This document shows positions 58,901 to 64,000 of a stretch of 64,000 nt of DNA, one piece after another. This DNA comes from Ypsolopha sequella (taxonomy: Eukaryota; Arthropoda; Insecta; Lepidoptera; Ypsolophidae). The notes under the pieces were generated by a model. That model was not told where the DNA came from, ran no database searches, and saw only the letters and a list, made by a program, of their open reading frames with translations. The DNA lies in the NCBI GenBank assembly GCA_934047225.1, contig OW203997.1:9782417-9846416 (forward strand), written 5' to 3'. The number at the start of each line of letters is the position of its first letter. Position 1 is the stretch's first letter. The position numbers and the translations under genes are program-made.

Positions 58901-61900
58901 GTCACTATTTATCTCACTCTAACGCGTGTTAAATGGCATTTCTAATGAACGTCAAATATTTTTACTGCCCGCCACTCTTTCATTCTAAATTCTAATTATT
59001 TAAAAAAATACGCAGCTCCTTTGGTAGTAAAATAGCAATAACTTTTTTTTCAAAAGTAATACACAGAAATTGCCAGATCATTTGAAAAACAATATTTGAT
59101 GAGCCGTTATTTAAGACAATTTGCAAAACTAACATAGAACATTTTTTTTCAGGGTGTGGTGTCGAACTAACCTATTTACAAAAAATTGCTCATAAATTGG
59201 GTTTTTATTTTTTCTTCCTGATGTTACAGCATTTCAAGGTTTATTTTTGACTTTATCAATAGCAGGACTATTCAGAGTTGCGCAACAAAAATTTTATTCT
59301 TAGAATTTAGAACTGGTTAGCCTTGACTCTCAAAAATCTATTCGAATTTATAAAAGTACCATCAACTCGAAGACTATCTACTTTTTGCTAAGGTCATAAT
59401 TTGATATTCTGGTCAGTCATGAGCTGGCCTACCAGCCTTCCAAGGGAAAGCGTTGACTTTTGGGACACCTGTTTACCCTTGGGATAAATCGCCAAGTGTT
59501 TAAAATATAGAAATTTATTTGTATCATAGTTTGAAATGTTCAGGTCCCTTTACGCAAAATGAAAAAACAAAACTCTTTTAGGATTAATTTGTTGTCCCTA
59601 TGTTTGTCTGTTTGTCCGTTTGTCTAGGCAATTTTTCTGGGTAAAATCAATAAATGCTAATATTTACAGCCCTGTAAAACATACATATTATAACGTTTTT
59701 ATGGCCTTTTGTTTAACTTTTTCATACAAATTTTCTCCTTATGAAAATATAGAGATCAACACTTGACATAATATTTTGCATTTGAAAGAAAGCACAGAAA
59801 GGAACTGTAGAACAAATAATGTAAAACATATAAAAACCATATCGTTCTATTCTAAAGGGATTAATAATTTACTGTTTCTTCAATGTGGCGATAGCTTTGT
59901 TTATTATTATTTTTTTCTTTGTTAAAAAGATAACAAATATTTTCATACAAGGTTTTCCTTAAGGGCTATTGTATTGTAATTTGTAACAAACTATTAAGAA
60001 ATAATTATAACGGTAAAGTACAACTTTTAGCTAAGACAATTTATTGTTAAAAGTTTGCTATAGGCATAAACATATTTTAATTATATTATGGTGTCTTCAA
60101 AATAATTGGGTTTTCCATAATCGTGATATCAGATTATTTAAGAAATTTACGGCTGGTATCACGACGACGGATAAGCCAATTATTTTGTTACTATTGTAAT
60201 ATAATTAAAAATATGTTAATGCATACAGCAGACTTTTAACTATAAGTTTTCTTAACTAAAAGTTGTATTTTTACTTATTGAAATTGTATTTCTCATCAAG
60301 AAGTGCAAGATGACAAGATATTCAAAATAAGTTAATTGAATTTGTGAAATGGTTTCAGGTCAAAACAGTTTTCCATGAAACGGTAATTGTTGATACTTAG
60401 CAAAGTGTGTAAACTTAGTCATCTTAACATGAACGACGCCTGTATTTCTCTCTTTTTTATTTCCAGTATAGATAAAAATATACAAACTTGTTAAACTTTG
60501 CGTAAAAACGAGGCAATATTGACGATATCCTGACAGCTATTATGATGGTGTTTTATCAAATTTTGCTTTTTGGGCTGTATAGAGACGTAGTTAGATGTCA
60601 CTAGTATATATTCATGAAAAAAGATATGAAGAAAATAAGCTGTAGACTTCACATTCGGTTTATACCTATTGTATGAATTTTAAGAAAAATACAGGGGTAA
60701 AGGGACCTCATAAGTTAAACCTTGTATTAAACTATTTGTTATCTTAGTAAAAAATAATTCAAGGAAAAAAATAAACACAGCTATCGCCACATTGAACAGT
60801 AGATAATTAATCCCTTTAGAATAGAACAACATGGTTTTCATATTTTTTAAATTATTTGTTCAACAATTTCTTTCTGTGTTGACTTTTAAATGCAAAATAT
60901 TATCTCAAGTGTTCATCCCTACATTTTCATAGTGAGAAAATTTGTATGAAAAACGTAAAAAAAAAAACGTAAAAACCTAAAACGTAATATAAATAAAAAC
61001 GTCAAAAGTATGTTTTTACAGCTCTATAGAGGGCCGTTTATATTGGTATTTATTAATTTTACCCAGAAAAAATTGTCTAGACAAACGGACAGACAGAAAA
61101 ACATAGGGATAACAAATTAATCCTAAAAGAGTTTCATTGTTTTCATTTTGCGTAACAGAACCTGAACATGTACCGACAGGATTATCTACGATCTAATAAT
61201 TTTGCCATGCACTGTAAATATTTCAAAATAAATTTCTATATTTTAAATGCTTGGCGATTTATCCCAAGTAAGTGTACCTATATAATTTGCAAAAAATTTC
61301 ACTTATTGGACCTGAAATGGTGAGCCAATACTAGAGGGTAATTTCACGAAAAGGTCATTGACCTTTGTTACAGATCTCAGTAAGTATAAGTAAATTAATT
61401 TGGGTTTCAATAACGATCACAAAATTATTCTTTTAGAGTAGCATATATTATTTTTCCGCATAAAAGTATGAATTCATTCCAAATTCATTCAGTTTTGTTG
61501 TTATGACTATGGCACGATGTAGCTAAATCACTCATACGCATATTTTGTTGAGTTTTTAATGGCAGGAATATGATGCTCCTCGAAATATTACTTTATAAAA
61601 TTAATTTCAATGTGTTTTGAAGTAGTTTTGGGAGATATTTATAGCTTGCAAAAAAGGGCACAGGTTCCACGTCTTACGGGCGCCAACGCTAGGCGTAGAC
61701 TGACAATACAATATCTTGCTGCCGCTGAATGCATCAGTGGATTTACGTATTTTTGGAAAAAGGGGGTGCTTTTTTTGACCCGAATAACGTGGTATTTGGA
61801 AAATGAATAGATATCATTCACACTAATTTTATTTAAAAAAAACCAACAAAATCGCGAAAGCGATACCTGAAACAAAATCGATAAGAAGTGTGCAATAGAG

Positions 61901-62430
61901 GGTTACAAAAAAATTCATTGACAGTACAAATATGAATCGATTAACGTGGTTTGTGGAAAATGAATACCTTAAAGTTCAACCAAAAACATGTATTTTTTTA
62001 TGGCTATACGTAACCTAATTATTGCAACAAAATCATCCGAAAGCTGACATTTTATTTCTGTTTGTATTTTCGTTCCCCTTAAAGGAAATTGCTGGTGGCT
62101 AAAACTCCCCAGCAATGAAATTCCATACAAATTTGGTGGCGCCTATTCAAGTCAAAAATGCTTGTTATGTGCAATTCAAGTAGCGCGGAAAGGTCGACTT
62201 TGCTCAAAGAAGGCTGTCAAAATAATGACCCCATTACAAGTATTTTTGTGTAAACAAACATGTTACCTTAGTACATCCTTCACTGAGACTTCTATGGTGA
62301 CGTTCTCCAAATCCCTGAACAAGGCGTCGAAGACTCCTTCGTTCTCGTGAAAGAGTGGCGAGGGTCGGTCCAGGAGGTTTGACAGCTCGTTGTACTGAGG
62401 AGCATCCCATAAAGCGTGGCAAACGTACAC
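40930..62430 (-). CDS. prominin-like: Prominin family membrane protein, last eight coding exons
   Basis: Exons (high to low): 62430-62267, 55355-55134, 52155-52040, 51149-50959, 44329-44171, 41672-41536, 41101-41045, 40963-40930. They sum to 1080 nt, that is 359 residues plus stop. All junctions are GT/AG and in phase. Prominins are five-pass proteins of membrane protrusions that bind sterols; fly prominin acts in photoreceptors. The match to the C-terminal half of vertebrate prominin-1 is colinear. VCHALWDAP to RDCEKDRPAYNVFQLDKVLD fits the part of the second extracellular loop ending in the conserved DC..NRGTY segment. GRDLLSLADQLENVA, IKPLEQYKAD and ISLSHIHTAQFYIDN fit its helical part. 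AAKCKPLFTVYSAARALLC gives the paired cysteines (262 and 277). WWVCGLLLGLSWCCLTPLCV (about 287-306) is the fifth membrane helix. The short tail ends PPPPPRDDSW. N-glycosylation sites are seen in ENVT and LNIS. The N-terminal half lies beyond the window. Introns are up to 6.9 kb and filled with repeats. Confidence 0.88.
41045..41101 (-). CDS. prominin-like: Prominin-like, penultimate coding exon
   Basis: 57 nt between TTAACAG and GTAAAT, coding QQETPTTALCESNNWNTP plus two split Gly codons. It forms the cytoplasmic tail. The exon is short, but its phase fits both neighbours. Confidence 0.75.
41536..41672 (-). CDS. prominin-like: Prominin-like exon with the last membrane helix
   Basis: 137 nt between TTGTTTCAG and GTTAGT. 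It codes HGWWVCGLLLGLSWCCLTPL and then the basic WKTYGRKIRGR stop-transfer segment. Confidence 0.85.
41754..41964. mobile_element. MITE in prominin intron
   Basis: Terminal repeats TTAAGGGTCGGTTGCGCCA and TGGCGCAACCGACCCTTAA are exact complements (19 bp). The centre is AT-rich without a frame. It sits 82 bp upstream of the exon at 41672, close to its branch-point region. Confidence 0.85.
41965..42745. other. Intronic DNA without further features
   Basis: AT-rich intron sequence. Nothing recognised. Confidence 0.4.
42746..42772 (-). ncRNA. Hammerhead-like core, copy 4
   Basis: Minus strand: CTGAAGA, C, GACCAC, AA, GTGGGTC, GAAATTTT. The core blocks are complete (position 7 may be any base). 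Stem II is shifted by one G. Sits inside a prominin intron, in the same sense as the gene. Confidence 0.3.
42809..43130 (+). mobile_element. Family L MITE, copy 1
   Basis: Shares TTACATACGAAATTG, TTCAGTACTAACATTTTTG, TTTAATACGTAGATGTAAA and TGGAAATAGCTATTGAAT with 47572-47942. Sister ends show GAAATTGCCG / CGGCAATTTC inversion. Confidence 0.65.
43229..43560 (+). repeat. Dispersed repeat plus short inverted-repeat insert
   Basis: 43229-43345 pairs with 835-957. The next part, 43390-43545, has an inverted pair CGTAATTCTCATTTTCATCA / TTGATACAAATGAGAATTAC, so a second small element seems to follow. Confidence 0.55.
43561..44170. other. Intronic DNA without a clear feature
   Basis: CACAGTCCACATTTGGTGCA at 44097 resembles a scrap of the SINE body on the minus strand. 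ATTCGAATATTCGAATAACG at 43920 is a local palindrome. Confidence 0.35.
44171..44329 (-). CDS. prominin-like: Prominin-like exon with the Cys pair
   Basis: 159 nt (53 codons, phase 0 on both sides) between TTGTTATAG and GTAAGT. It codes KVSIYTNRLISHVAGW to AAKCKPLFTVYSAARALLC. It corresponds to the end of the second extracellular loop just before membrane helix 5. Confidence 0.85.
44330..44981. other. Intronic DNA without recognised features
   Basis: AT-rich. Nothing seen. Confidence 0.4.
44984..45609. mobile_element. TA-flanked inverted-repeat element (mariner-like MITE)
   Basis: CAGTGTGTCCCTCGTACAA and its complement form the ends, with TA at 44982-44983 and 45610-45611. A TA duplication suggests Tc1/mariner mobilisation. 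The inner arms hold CACATCCGAAA / TTTTCGGATGTG. 626 bp, no transposase frame. Confidence 0.8.
45736..46122 (+). repeat. Family J repeat, copy 1
   Basis: Landmarks: TTTTTCAATGCATGTGCTCG, AAAAGTCGATTATTTTGCCC, CAGCCTTTCCTGTGTACCAT, ACGGCTCTGGATACAGTCCT, GGGCGTAAGAGCAATAAATT. Four copies in the window (see 46816, 54712 and 56305), all in or next to prominin introns. Confidence 0.8.
46123..46455. other. Intronic DNA without recognised features
   Basis: The start (GTGAAAACTTTTTTGGTCTG onward) also occurs after copy 2, so family J probably extends to about 46200. Confidence 0.4.
46456..46612 (+). pseudogene. RTE-type ORF end and GGAT tail
   Basis: One frame reads DDLKDVAGGGWMRMTEDRQE then WCNIVEAYVQQWTNTG, stop. 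This is the typical last segment of RTE-like non-LTR polyproteins (aspartate, WM..A.DR..W, AYVQQWT). It is followed by (TGGA)n. Everything upstream is missing. Confidence 0.65.
46816..47290 (+). repeat. Family J repeat, copy 2
   Basis: Nearly identical to copy 1. At 47100-47200 it holds a fold AATAAATTACTCGGTTACGT, ..AACACTCGC facing GTGTTTTAAATCGTCCTCGT, ..AATTTATTCC. Confidence 0.8.
47318..47452. mobile_element. Family K MITE, copy 1
   Basis: TAATGCGCATACAAATCT at the left faces AGATTTGTATGTGCATTA at the right. Body CTTCGCCACTGTTCGGCAAA and GGTCACGTGGTACTTCCGGT. Sister copy at 55429-55565. Confidence 0.8.
47572..47942 (+). mobile_element. Family L MITE, copy 2
   Basis: Left CCTTTACATATGAAATTGCC faces right CGGCAATTTCATATATAAAG. 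Colinear with 42809-43130. Confidence 0.7.
48055..48426 (+). repeat. GC-richer SINE-like repeat with RTE-type tail
   Basis: GGTGGTAGAGCTGATGCCGG, GGCTCGACTGTGGAGGTACC, ..GGCAGCGGCGTCACTGGTG, then TATGTTCAACAGTGGACGAA and GGCTGATGGATGGA. The tail matches the RTE end at 46456-46612, as expected of a SINE mobilised by that LINE. The minus-strand frame over it (48143-48397) is an artefact of its composition. Confidence 0.6.
48763..49066 (+). repeat. CCAAGTGCGAGT / GGGTTCC repeat, full copy
   Basis: GGCCAAGTGCGAGTCGGACT, CGAAGGGTTCCTTACC, TATAGCGGCAACAGAAATAC, GACAGACGGACAGACAGACA, GTAATAGGGTCCCGTTGG, TACGGAACCCTAAAAAT. The (GAAT)n insert at 48855 is private to this copy. Confidence 0.8.
49067..50041. 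other. Intronic DNA, includes a short GAGCGTAGCGAGGG tandem
   Basis: 49396-49484 has three units beginning CCTGAGCGTAACGAGGGA, about 29 bp apart. The rest is unassigned. Confidence 0.5.
50042..50395 (+). repeat. Family F repeat, copy in prominin intron
   Basis: GAAAACCATTTCTAGATTTT, ..ATGTGACGTCAATTAAG, TTTGCTTCCGACTGATTTGA, then AAAAAAATCATAAAAAAATA at its end. It preserves the junction wording that the LTR element disrupts at 28511. Confidence 0.7.
50480..50915 (+). repeat. Single unit of the 24.6-25.9 kb tandem family
   Basis: GGCCATAACAACATCAAGGC, GGTAGCGCCAGACAAACAAT, GTACGGAACCCAAATTTTTA and the GACGGACAGACACAGAGGC, ..GGGTACGGAAGCC end. Confidence 0.65.
50959..51149 (-). CDS. prominin-like: Prominin-like exon, helical loop 2
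   Basis: 191 nt between ACTTTTTCAG and GTATTG. It codes SRTQRVQVTSIKPLEQYKAD, then LMPFRRKLNISLSH and AQFYIDNQGEVIAQK. Confidence 0.88.
51150..52039. other. Intron between two prominin exons
   Basis: A GC-richer part at 51690-51760 (CGTCGTCCGGTACGACGTCC-like, CGTCCGTCGTGCGCTGACAC) has no second copy in the window. Otherwise unremarkable. Confidence 0.4.
52040..52155 (-). CDS. prominin-like: Prominin-like exon (GRDLLSLADQLE)
   Basis: 116 nt between CTTGTTTCAG and GTAATATC. It codes AEYNGPVVGRDLLSLADQLE, NVAAQVTDLTTSGRLEAL. It aligns with the vertebrate VNLLSFAYDLEAKAN segment. Confidence 0.88.
52285..53024. mobile_element. GC-rich foldback element in prominin intron
   Basis: Arms of about 130 bp (52285-52419 and 52892-53024) face each other. 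Landmarks: GCACACATAGACGCGTACGT, GGTATTACGTCTGAATGGGG and TAAACTGAAATCGACTACGT and their complements. The arms are GC-rich, the 470-bp centre is AT-rich, and there is no frame of note. It starts 130 bp upstream of the acceptor at 52156. Confidence 0.85.
53055..53195. repeat. Small inverted repeat
   Basis: TGCTGGCACGGTTCTAGAGG, CATGA (53059-53085) faces TCATGCCCTCAGAACCGTGC, CGGGCA (53165-53192). Probably a further short element adjoining the foldback. Confidence 0.6.
53196..53704. other. Intronic DNA without recognised features
   Basis: AT-rich. Nothing seen. Confidence 0.4.
53705..54250 (+). repeat. CCAAGTGCGAGT / GGGTTCCGTA repeat, long copy
   Basis: AACCGGCCAAGTGCGAGTCG, ..CCTAGGGTTCCGTATTTATG at the left, and ACGGACGGAAGGACGGACAA, TTAGGTACAGAACCCTAAC at the right. 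Confidence 0.75.
54266..54327. repeat. GC-rich 27-bp hairpin with 8-nt loop
   Basis: TTGGCGAATGCTAGCGTTGC (54266 onward) and its complement at 54301-54327 pair over 27 bp with one mismatch; loop TCCGTTTC. It starts 16 bp past the preceding repeat. Confidence 0.9.
54328..54711. other. Intronic DNA without recognised features
   Basis: AT-rich. Nothing seen. Confidence 0.4.
54712..55113 (-). repeat. Family J repeat, copy 3, next to a splice donor
   Basis: Reverse copy of 45736-46122 (ends TGCTCGTAAATGCCCACTTT on the minus strand). Its border is about 20 bp from the donor of the prominin exon 55355-55134. Confidence 0.8.
55134..55355 (-). CDS. prominin-like: Prominin-like exon (DCEKDRPAYNVFQLD)
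   Basis: 222 nt after the strong acceptor CTCCTCTTTTCCTCCTTTCAAG and before GTGGGA. It codes DCEKDRPAYNVFQLDKVLDV, ..WEELQADLGRLTSSLDVG, ..VELAKY. The DC..R.xY start matches the most conserved spot of the second loop in vertebrate prominin-1. A longer open frame continues past both borders, but those parts are intron and repeat. Confidence 0.9.
55429..55565. mobile_element. Family K MITE, copy 2
   Basis: TGCGCATACAAATCTTCGCC at the left, TATTTGTATGCGCATTATTT at the right. Sister of 47318-47452. 74 bp upstream of the prominin acceptor at 55356. Confidence 0.8.
55566..56169. other. Intronic DNA without recognised features
   Basis: AT-rich. Nothing seen. Confidence 0.4.
56170..56285 (+). repeat. 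GAGCG-rich interspersed repeat
   Basis: GGTGCGACGACGAGCGAGGC, GGAGGAGTGTGTTAGGTTTG and GAGCAGAGCTAAGCGGTGCG. Longer relative of 1139-1216. Confidence 0.6.
56305..56690 (-). repeat. Family J repeat, copy 4
   Basis: Reverse copy with the same landmarks as 45736-46122. It lacks part of the fold region (GGACGATTAGCTACGCTCGT). Confidence 0.8.
56691..57275. other. Intronic DNA without recognised features
   Basis: AT-rich. Nothing seen. Confidence 0.4.
57276..57375 (+). repeat. Minisatellite, four 25-bp units
   Basis: Units start at 57276, 57301, 57326 and 57351, each GATCAACCAT, ten variable AT-rich bases, ..CACCGG or variant, then GATCC at 57376. All four units are exactly 25 bp and differ by a few substitutions. 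Confidence 0.95.
57376..57889. other. Intronic DNA without recognised features
   Basis: Short (AAT)n near 57490. Nothing else. Confidence 0.4.
57890..58112 (+). repeat. GGCCGAAGGCC-type degenerate repeat
   Basis: Recurrent GGCCGAAAGCGCAG, GGCCGAGACCGAAGGTCAAG and GGCCGAGAGCGTAGC blocks about 40-60 bp apart. The composition differs from the flanks. Similar wording (GAGGCCGAAG) occurs in 33985-34992. Confidence 0.5.
58113..59477. other. Intronic DNA, one odd frame
   Basis: A GC-rich spot AGCGCGCGGGGGGAAATTCG at 58352 precedes a plus-strand frame 58564-58824 (from GTG; DLSVDPRNISDTPLEIHNNI, ..SPVELVLHLRENK). Its composition looks more protein-like than most frames here, but I recognise no family. 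58800-58935 has a threefold TCACTATCTATCTCACT-like repetition. Confidence 0.3.
59478..61268. mobile_element. 1.8-kb inverted-repeat element in prominin intron
   Basis: Arms 59478-59955 and 60717-61268 face each other with substitutions and small indels. Landmarks: CTTGGGATAAATCGCCAAG, ACTCTTTTAGGATTAATTTG and GCTATCGCCACATTGAA-type blocks and complements. The 760-bp centre holds a second palindrome. No ORF. Terminal duplication not clear. Confidence 0.8.
60016..60273. repeat. Palindrome nested in the 1.8-kb element
   Basis: TACAACTTTTAGCTAAGACA (60019) and CTTAACTAAAAGTTGTA (60251), and ATATTTTAATTATATTATGG / TAATATAATTAAAAATATGT, give arms of about 95 bp. The tip is a smaller hairpin TCGTGATATCAG / GGTATCACGA. 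Off-centre relative to the outer arms, hence probably a separate insertion. Confidence 0.75.
61269..62266. other. Intronic DNA without recognised features
   Basis: Frames on both strands around 61610-61875 overlap each other and have no domain features. Confidence 0.4.
62267..62430 (-). CDS. prominin-like: Prominin-like exon (VYVCHALWDAPQY), first in window
   Basis: 164 nt between CATTTTTCCAG and GTAACA. It codes VYVCHALWDAPQYNELSNLL, DRPSPLFHENEGVFDALF, RDLENVTIEVSVKDVL. It corresponds to the start of the second extracellular loop after membrane helix 3 (Cys4 equals the conserved Cys there). The next upstream exon was not found up to 64000. Confidence 0.88.
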
Positions 62431-64000
62431 CTGGAAAAATGAGATACCCAGTTGGAATGAAGTTCCTTTCGCTAATGACACGCACGCCGCACATTTATAC
62501 CGCAGTAATTTTAAGATACTATAACGAAATTGTGTTGTCGGTCGAAGTCTTACACTTTTTTCGGCTCTCATTCGCTAAGTTTCTGGATTGTAGTTATTGT
62601 ACATTCGTTCGAAAAACTTTGACCCTTGAATATGAAGGCGATCCCCGTAGATTTAATAGAATTCAAGGTATACGCACAAATTATGCAACTGTTTCATTAA
62701 TTGCCGGCGCCGGCACCAGAGGGGCTATGCCTTTTAATTATTTAAAAAAAATTAAGAAATGTTACATATTTCAATATTTTGTGCATGTTTTTCAGGACGT
62801 CTAGGAGAGAAATATAAAGAATATAAGAAATATAAAGGAGGAAAACAAATTTCCCAAAAAAACATGATAGCGCAAATGAAAATAAAAATAGACCAGTGCA
62901 CAGAAAATTCACAGCAAGTTTTCAAATCAGCATGGTAACATGAAAAAATATATTATTTCATTTCCACATGTATGGTCCTTTCAGAAAATTGTTCATTATT
63001 TTCAGTAGGTTATAAGCAGGGATAGGATAATCGGATTGATATATACCTAAAGTTGGAAAAATCCTTGAAAAAGTTTGTAGGTGCGGAGTCGGATTCTTAA
63101 AATATTATTTATTTTGATAGTAAAAATTACGGAAATTACGGCATTGCTTAAAACGTTATGATGATGTACCTAATACTTCATAGATGTTACCGTAAATTTA
63201 TATAATTGAATTGCCAAGCTGATTTATCTATTTGTTTATTATATTTTATTTTTGATCGGCCTTCTGTTTTGCCTTATGCTCTGTTCGGCCTAAATAAGCT
63301 TGGCATTTTTAAAATTTTTATATACACAATGTGGCTTTTATTTCACATACACCTATCCCTTTGGGGATTCATGTCCTGGCGGTGTATGTGTAAGTTTATC
63401 TTTTTGTCGTACTTGCTTACTACATACGAGTACATACATTCCACATCAAAACAACTGTTTGATGTAAATGAGATGCAGGAACACATTAAGTAAATAAAAC
63501 TGTATAAACTTTCTCTCAAAGTTATTAAATGAATCACACACAGCGCATGACATTTGCTTTACGTTATAAAGCAGGCGCTACGATGCAAAACAGAGTTTAT
63601 AGCCCGCGGCGAAATGGAATGGGAAACAAGAAAAGACAACGAGGGAGCTCAAAAAGTGGTTGTTATATTTTGCATTCGTATTAATTTATTACGTCAGTAA
63701 CAAACAAATACGAGATGTGTCGTGGAACACCTATTTGATCGAAGTTCCTTTCGCTACTGATGCGCACGTCGCACGTTAATACTGCAGTAATATAGACAGA
63801 CCTATACATAGACATAAATGCTTATAAGCACACTATAACACGTGGTAAAAATGTTGTGACGGTCGAAGCCTTGCACTTTTTTTTGGCCTAGCTCTCATTC
63901 AAGTGTTTGGAGTATCTTGCGATAAATAATTTTATTTTGTTCCAAAAAATACGGAACAAACAATCATCGCCCTCACTTCACTGTGTCACTACCACTTCAG
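62431..64000. other. Intron or upstream DNA, with a diverged direct repeat
   Basis: 62462-62580 and 63743-63900 share AAGTTCCTTTCGCTA, GCGCACG / CACGCACG, GCAGTAAT, GGTCGAAG and CTCTCATTC in the same order. No prominin exon or other gene could be supported here. Confidence 0.45.

Noticed and set aside
61610..61875. Opposed 66- and 78-codon frames
   Set aside because: Overlapping on both strands, no domain, no splice support in the prominin intron.

Overview
The window looks like repeat-rich, AT-rich intergenic and intronic DNA from a moth or butterfly. The evidence is the repeat repertoire: tRNA-derived SINEs with a polymerase III A and B box, the interspersed repeat with CCAAGTGCGAGTCGGACTCG at one end and GGGTTCCGTA inside, the TTTGCCCGCGGCTTCG repeat, and RTE-type tails ending in a GCAGTGGACGAA block and GGAT repeats. 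I take these as lepidopteran from general knowledge; no search was possible. No bacterial genes, CRISPR arrays or operons are present.

Only one host gene is supported. A prominin (CD133) family gene lies on the minus strand. Its last eight coding exons run from 62430 down to a stop codon at 40930. All eight exons have GT/AG borders, all seven junctions agree in phase, and together they code for 359 residues ending in PGPPPPPRDDSW. The N-terminal half must lie beyond the right edge. The introns are up to 6.9 kb long and carry several families of inverted-repeat elements.

The rest is mobile DNA. (1) 1-16 kb: SINE copies, TTAA-flanked and Harbinger-like MITEs, a 232-bp palindrome around a tRNA-Thr-like sequence, and a decayed reverse transcriptase remnant. 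(2) 16155-19780: a 5'-truncated LINE with endonuclease, reverse transcriptase and RNase H, broken by one in-frame TAG and bounded by a 13-bp target site duplication. (3) 20-28 kb: a SINE, a triplicated interspersed repeat, a frameshifted OTU-type cysteine protease gene, and next to it a palindrome with 266-bp arms. (4) 28512-32128: a minus-strand Gypsy-type LTR element with identical 198-bp LTRs and a primer binding site for tRNA-Trp. It has lost gag, protease and reverse transcriptase, but keeps an open integrase frame and a small ORF for a predicted myristoylated membrane protein. (5) 32-40 kb: hairpin elements, an internally repetitive retroelement tail and a 275-bp tandem duplication. (6) 40.9-62.4 kb: the prominin introns. 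(7) 62.4-64 kb: no gene recognised.

The least expected signal is a short motif at four sites (13198, 27402, 33083 and 42746). It keeps the hammerhead ribozyme core blocks CTGANGA and GAAA (one copy has a substitution in the first block) around a stem whose sequence changes but which still pairs. I suspect traces of Penelope-like elements. Whether the motif is active is unknown, because stem I is not properly formed in any copy I checked.
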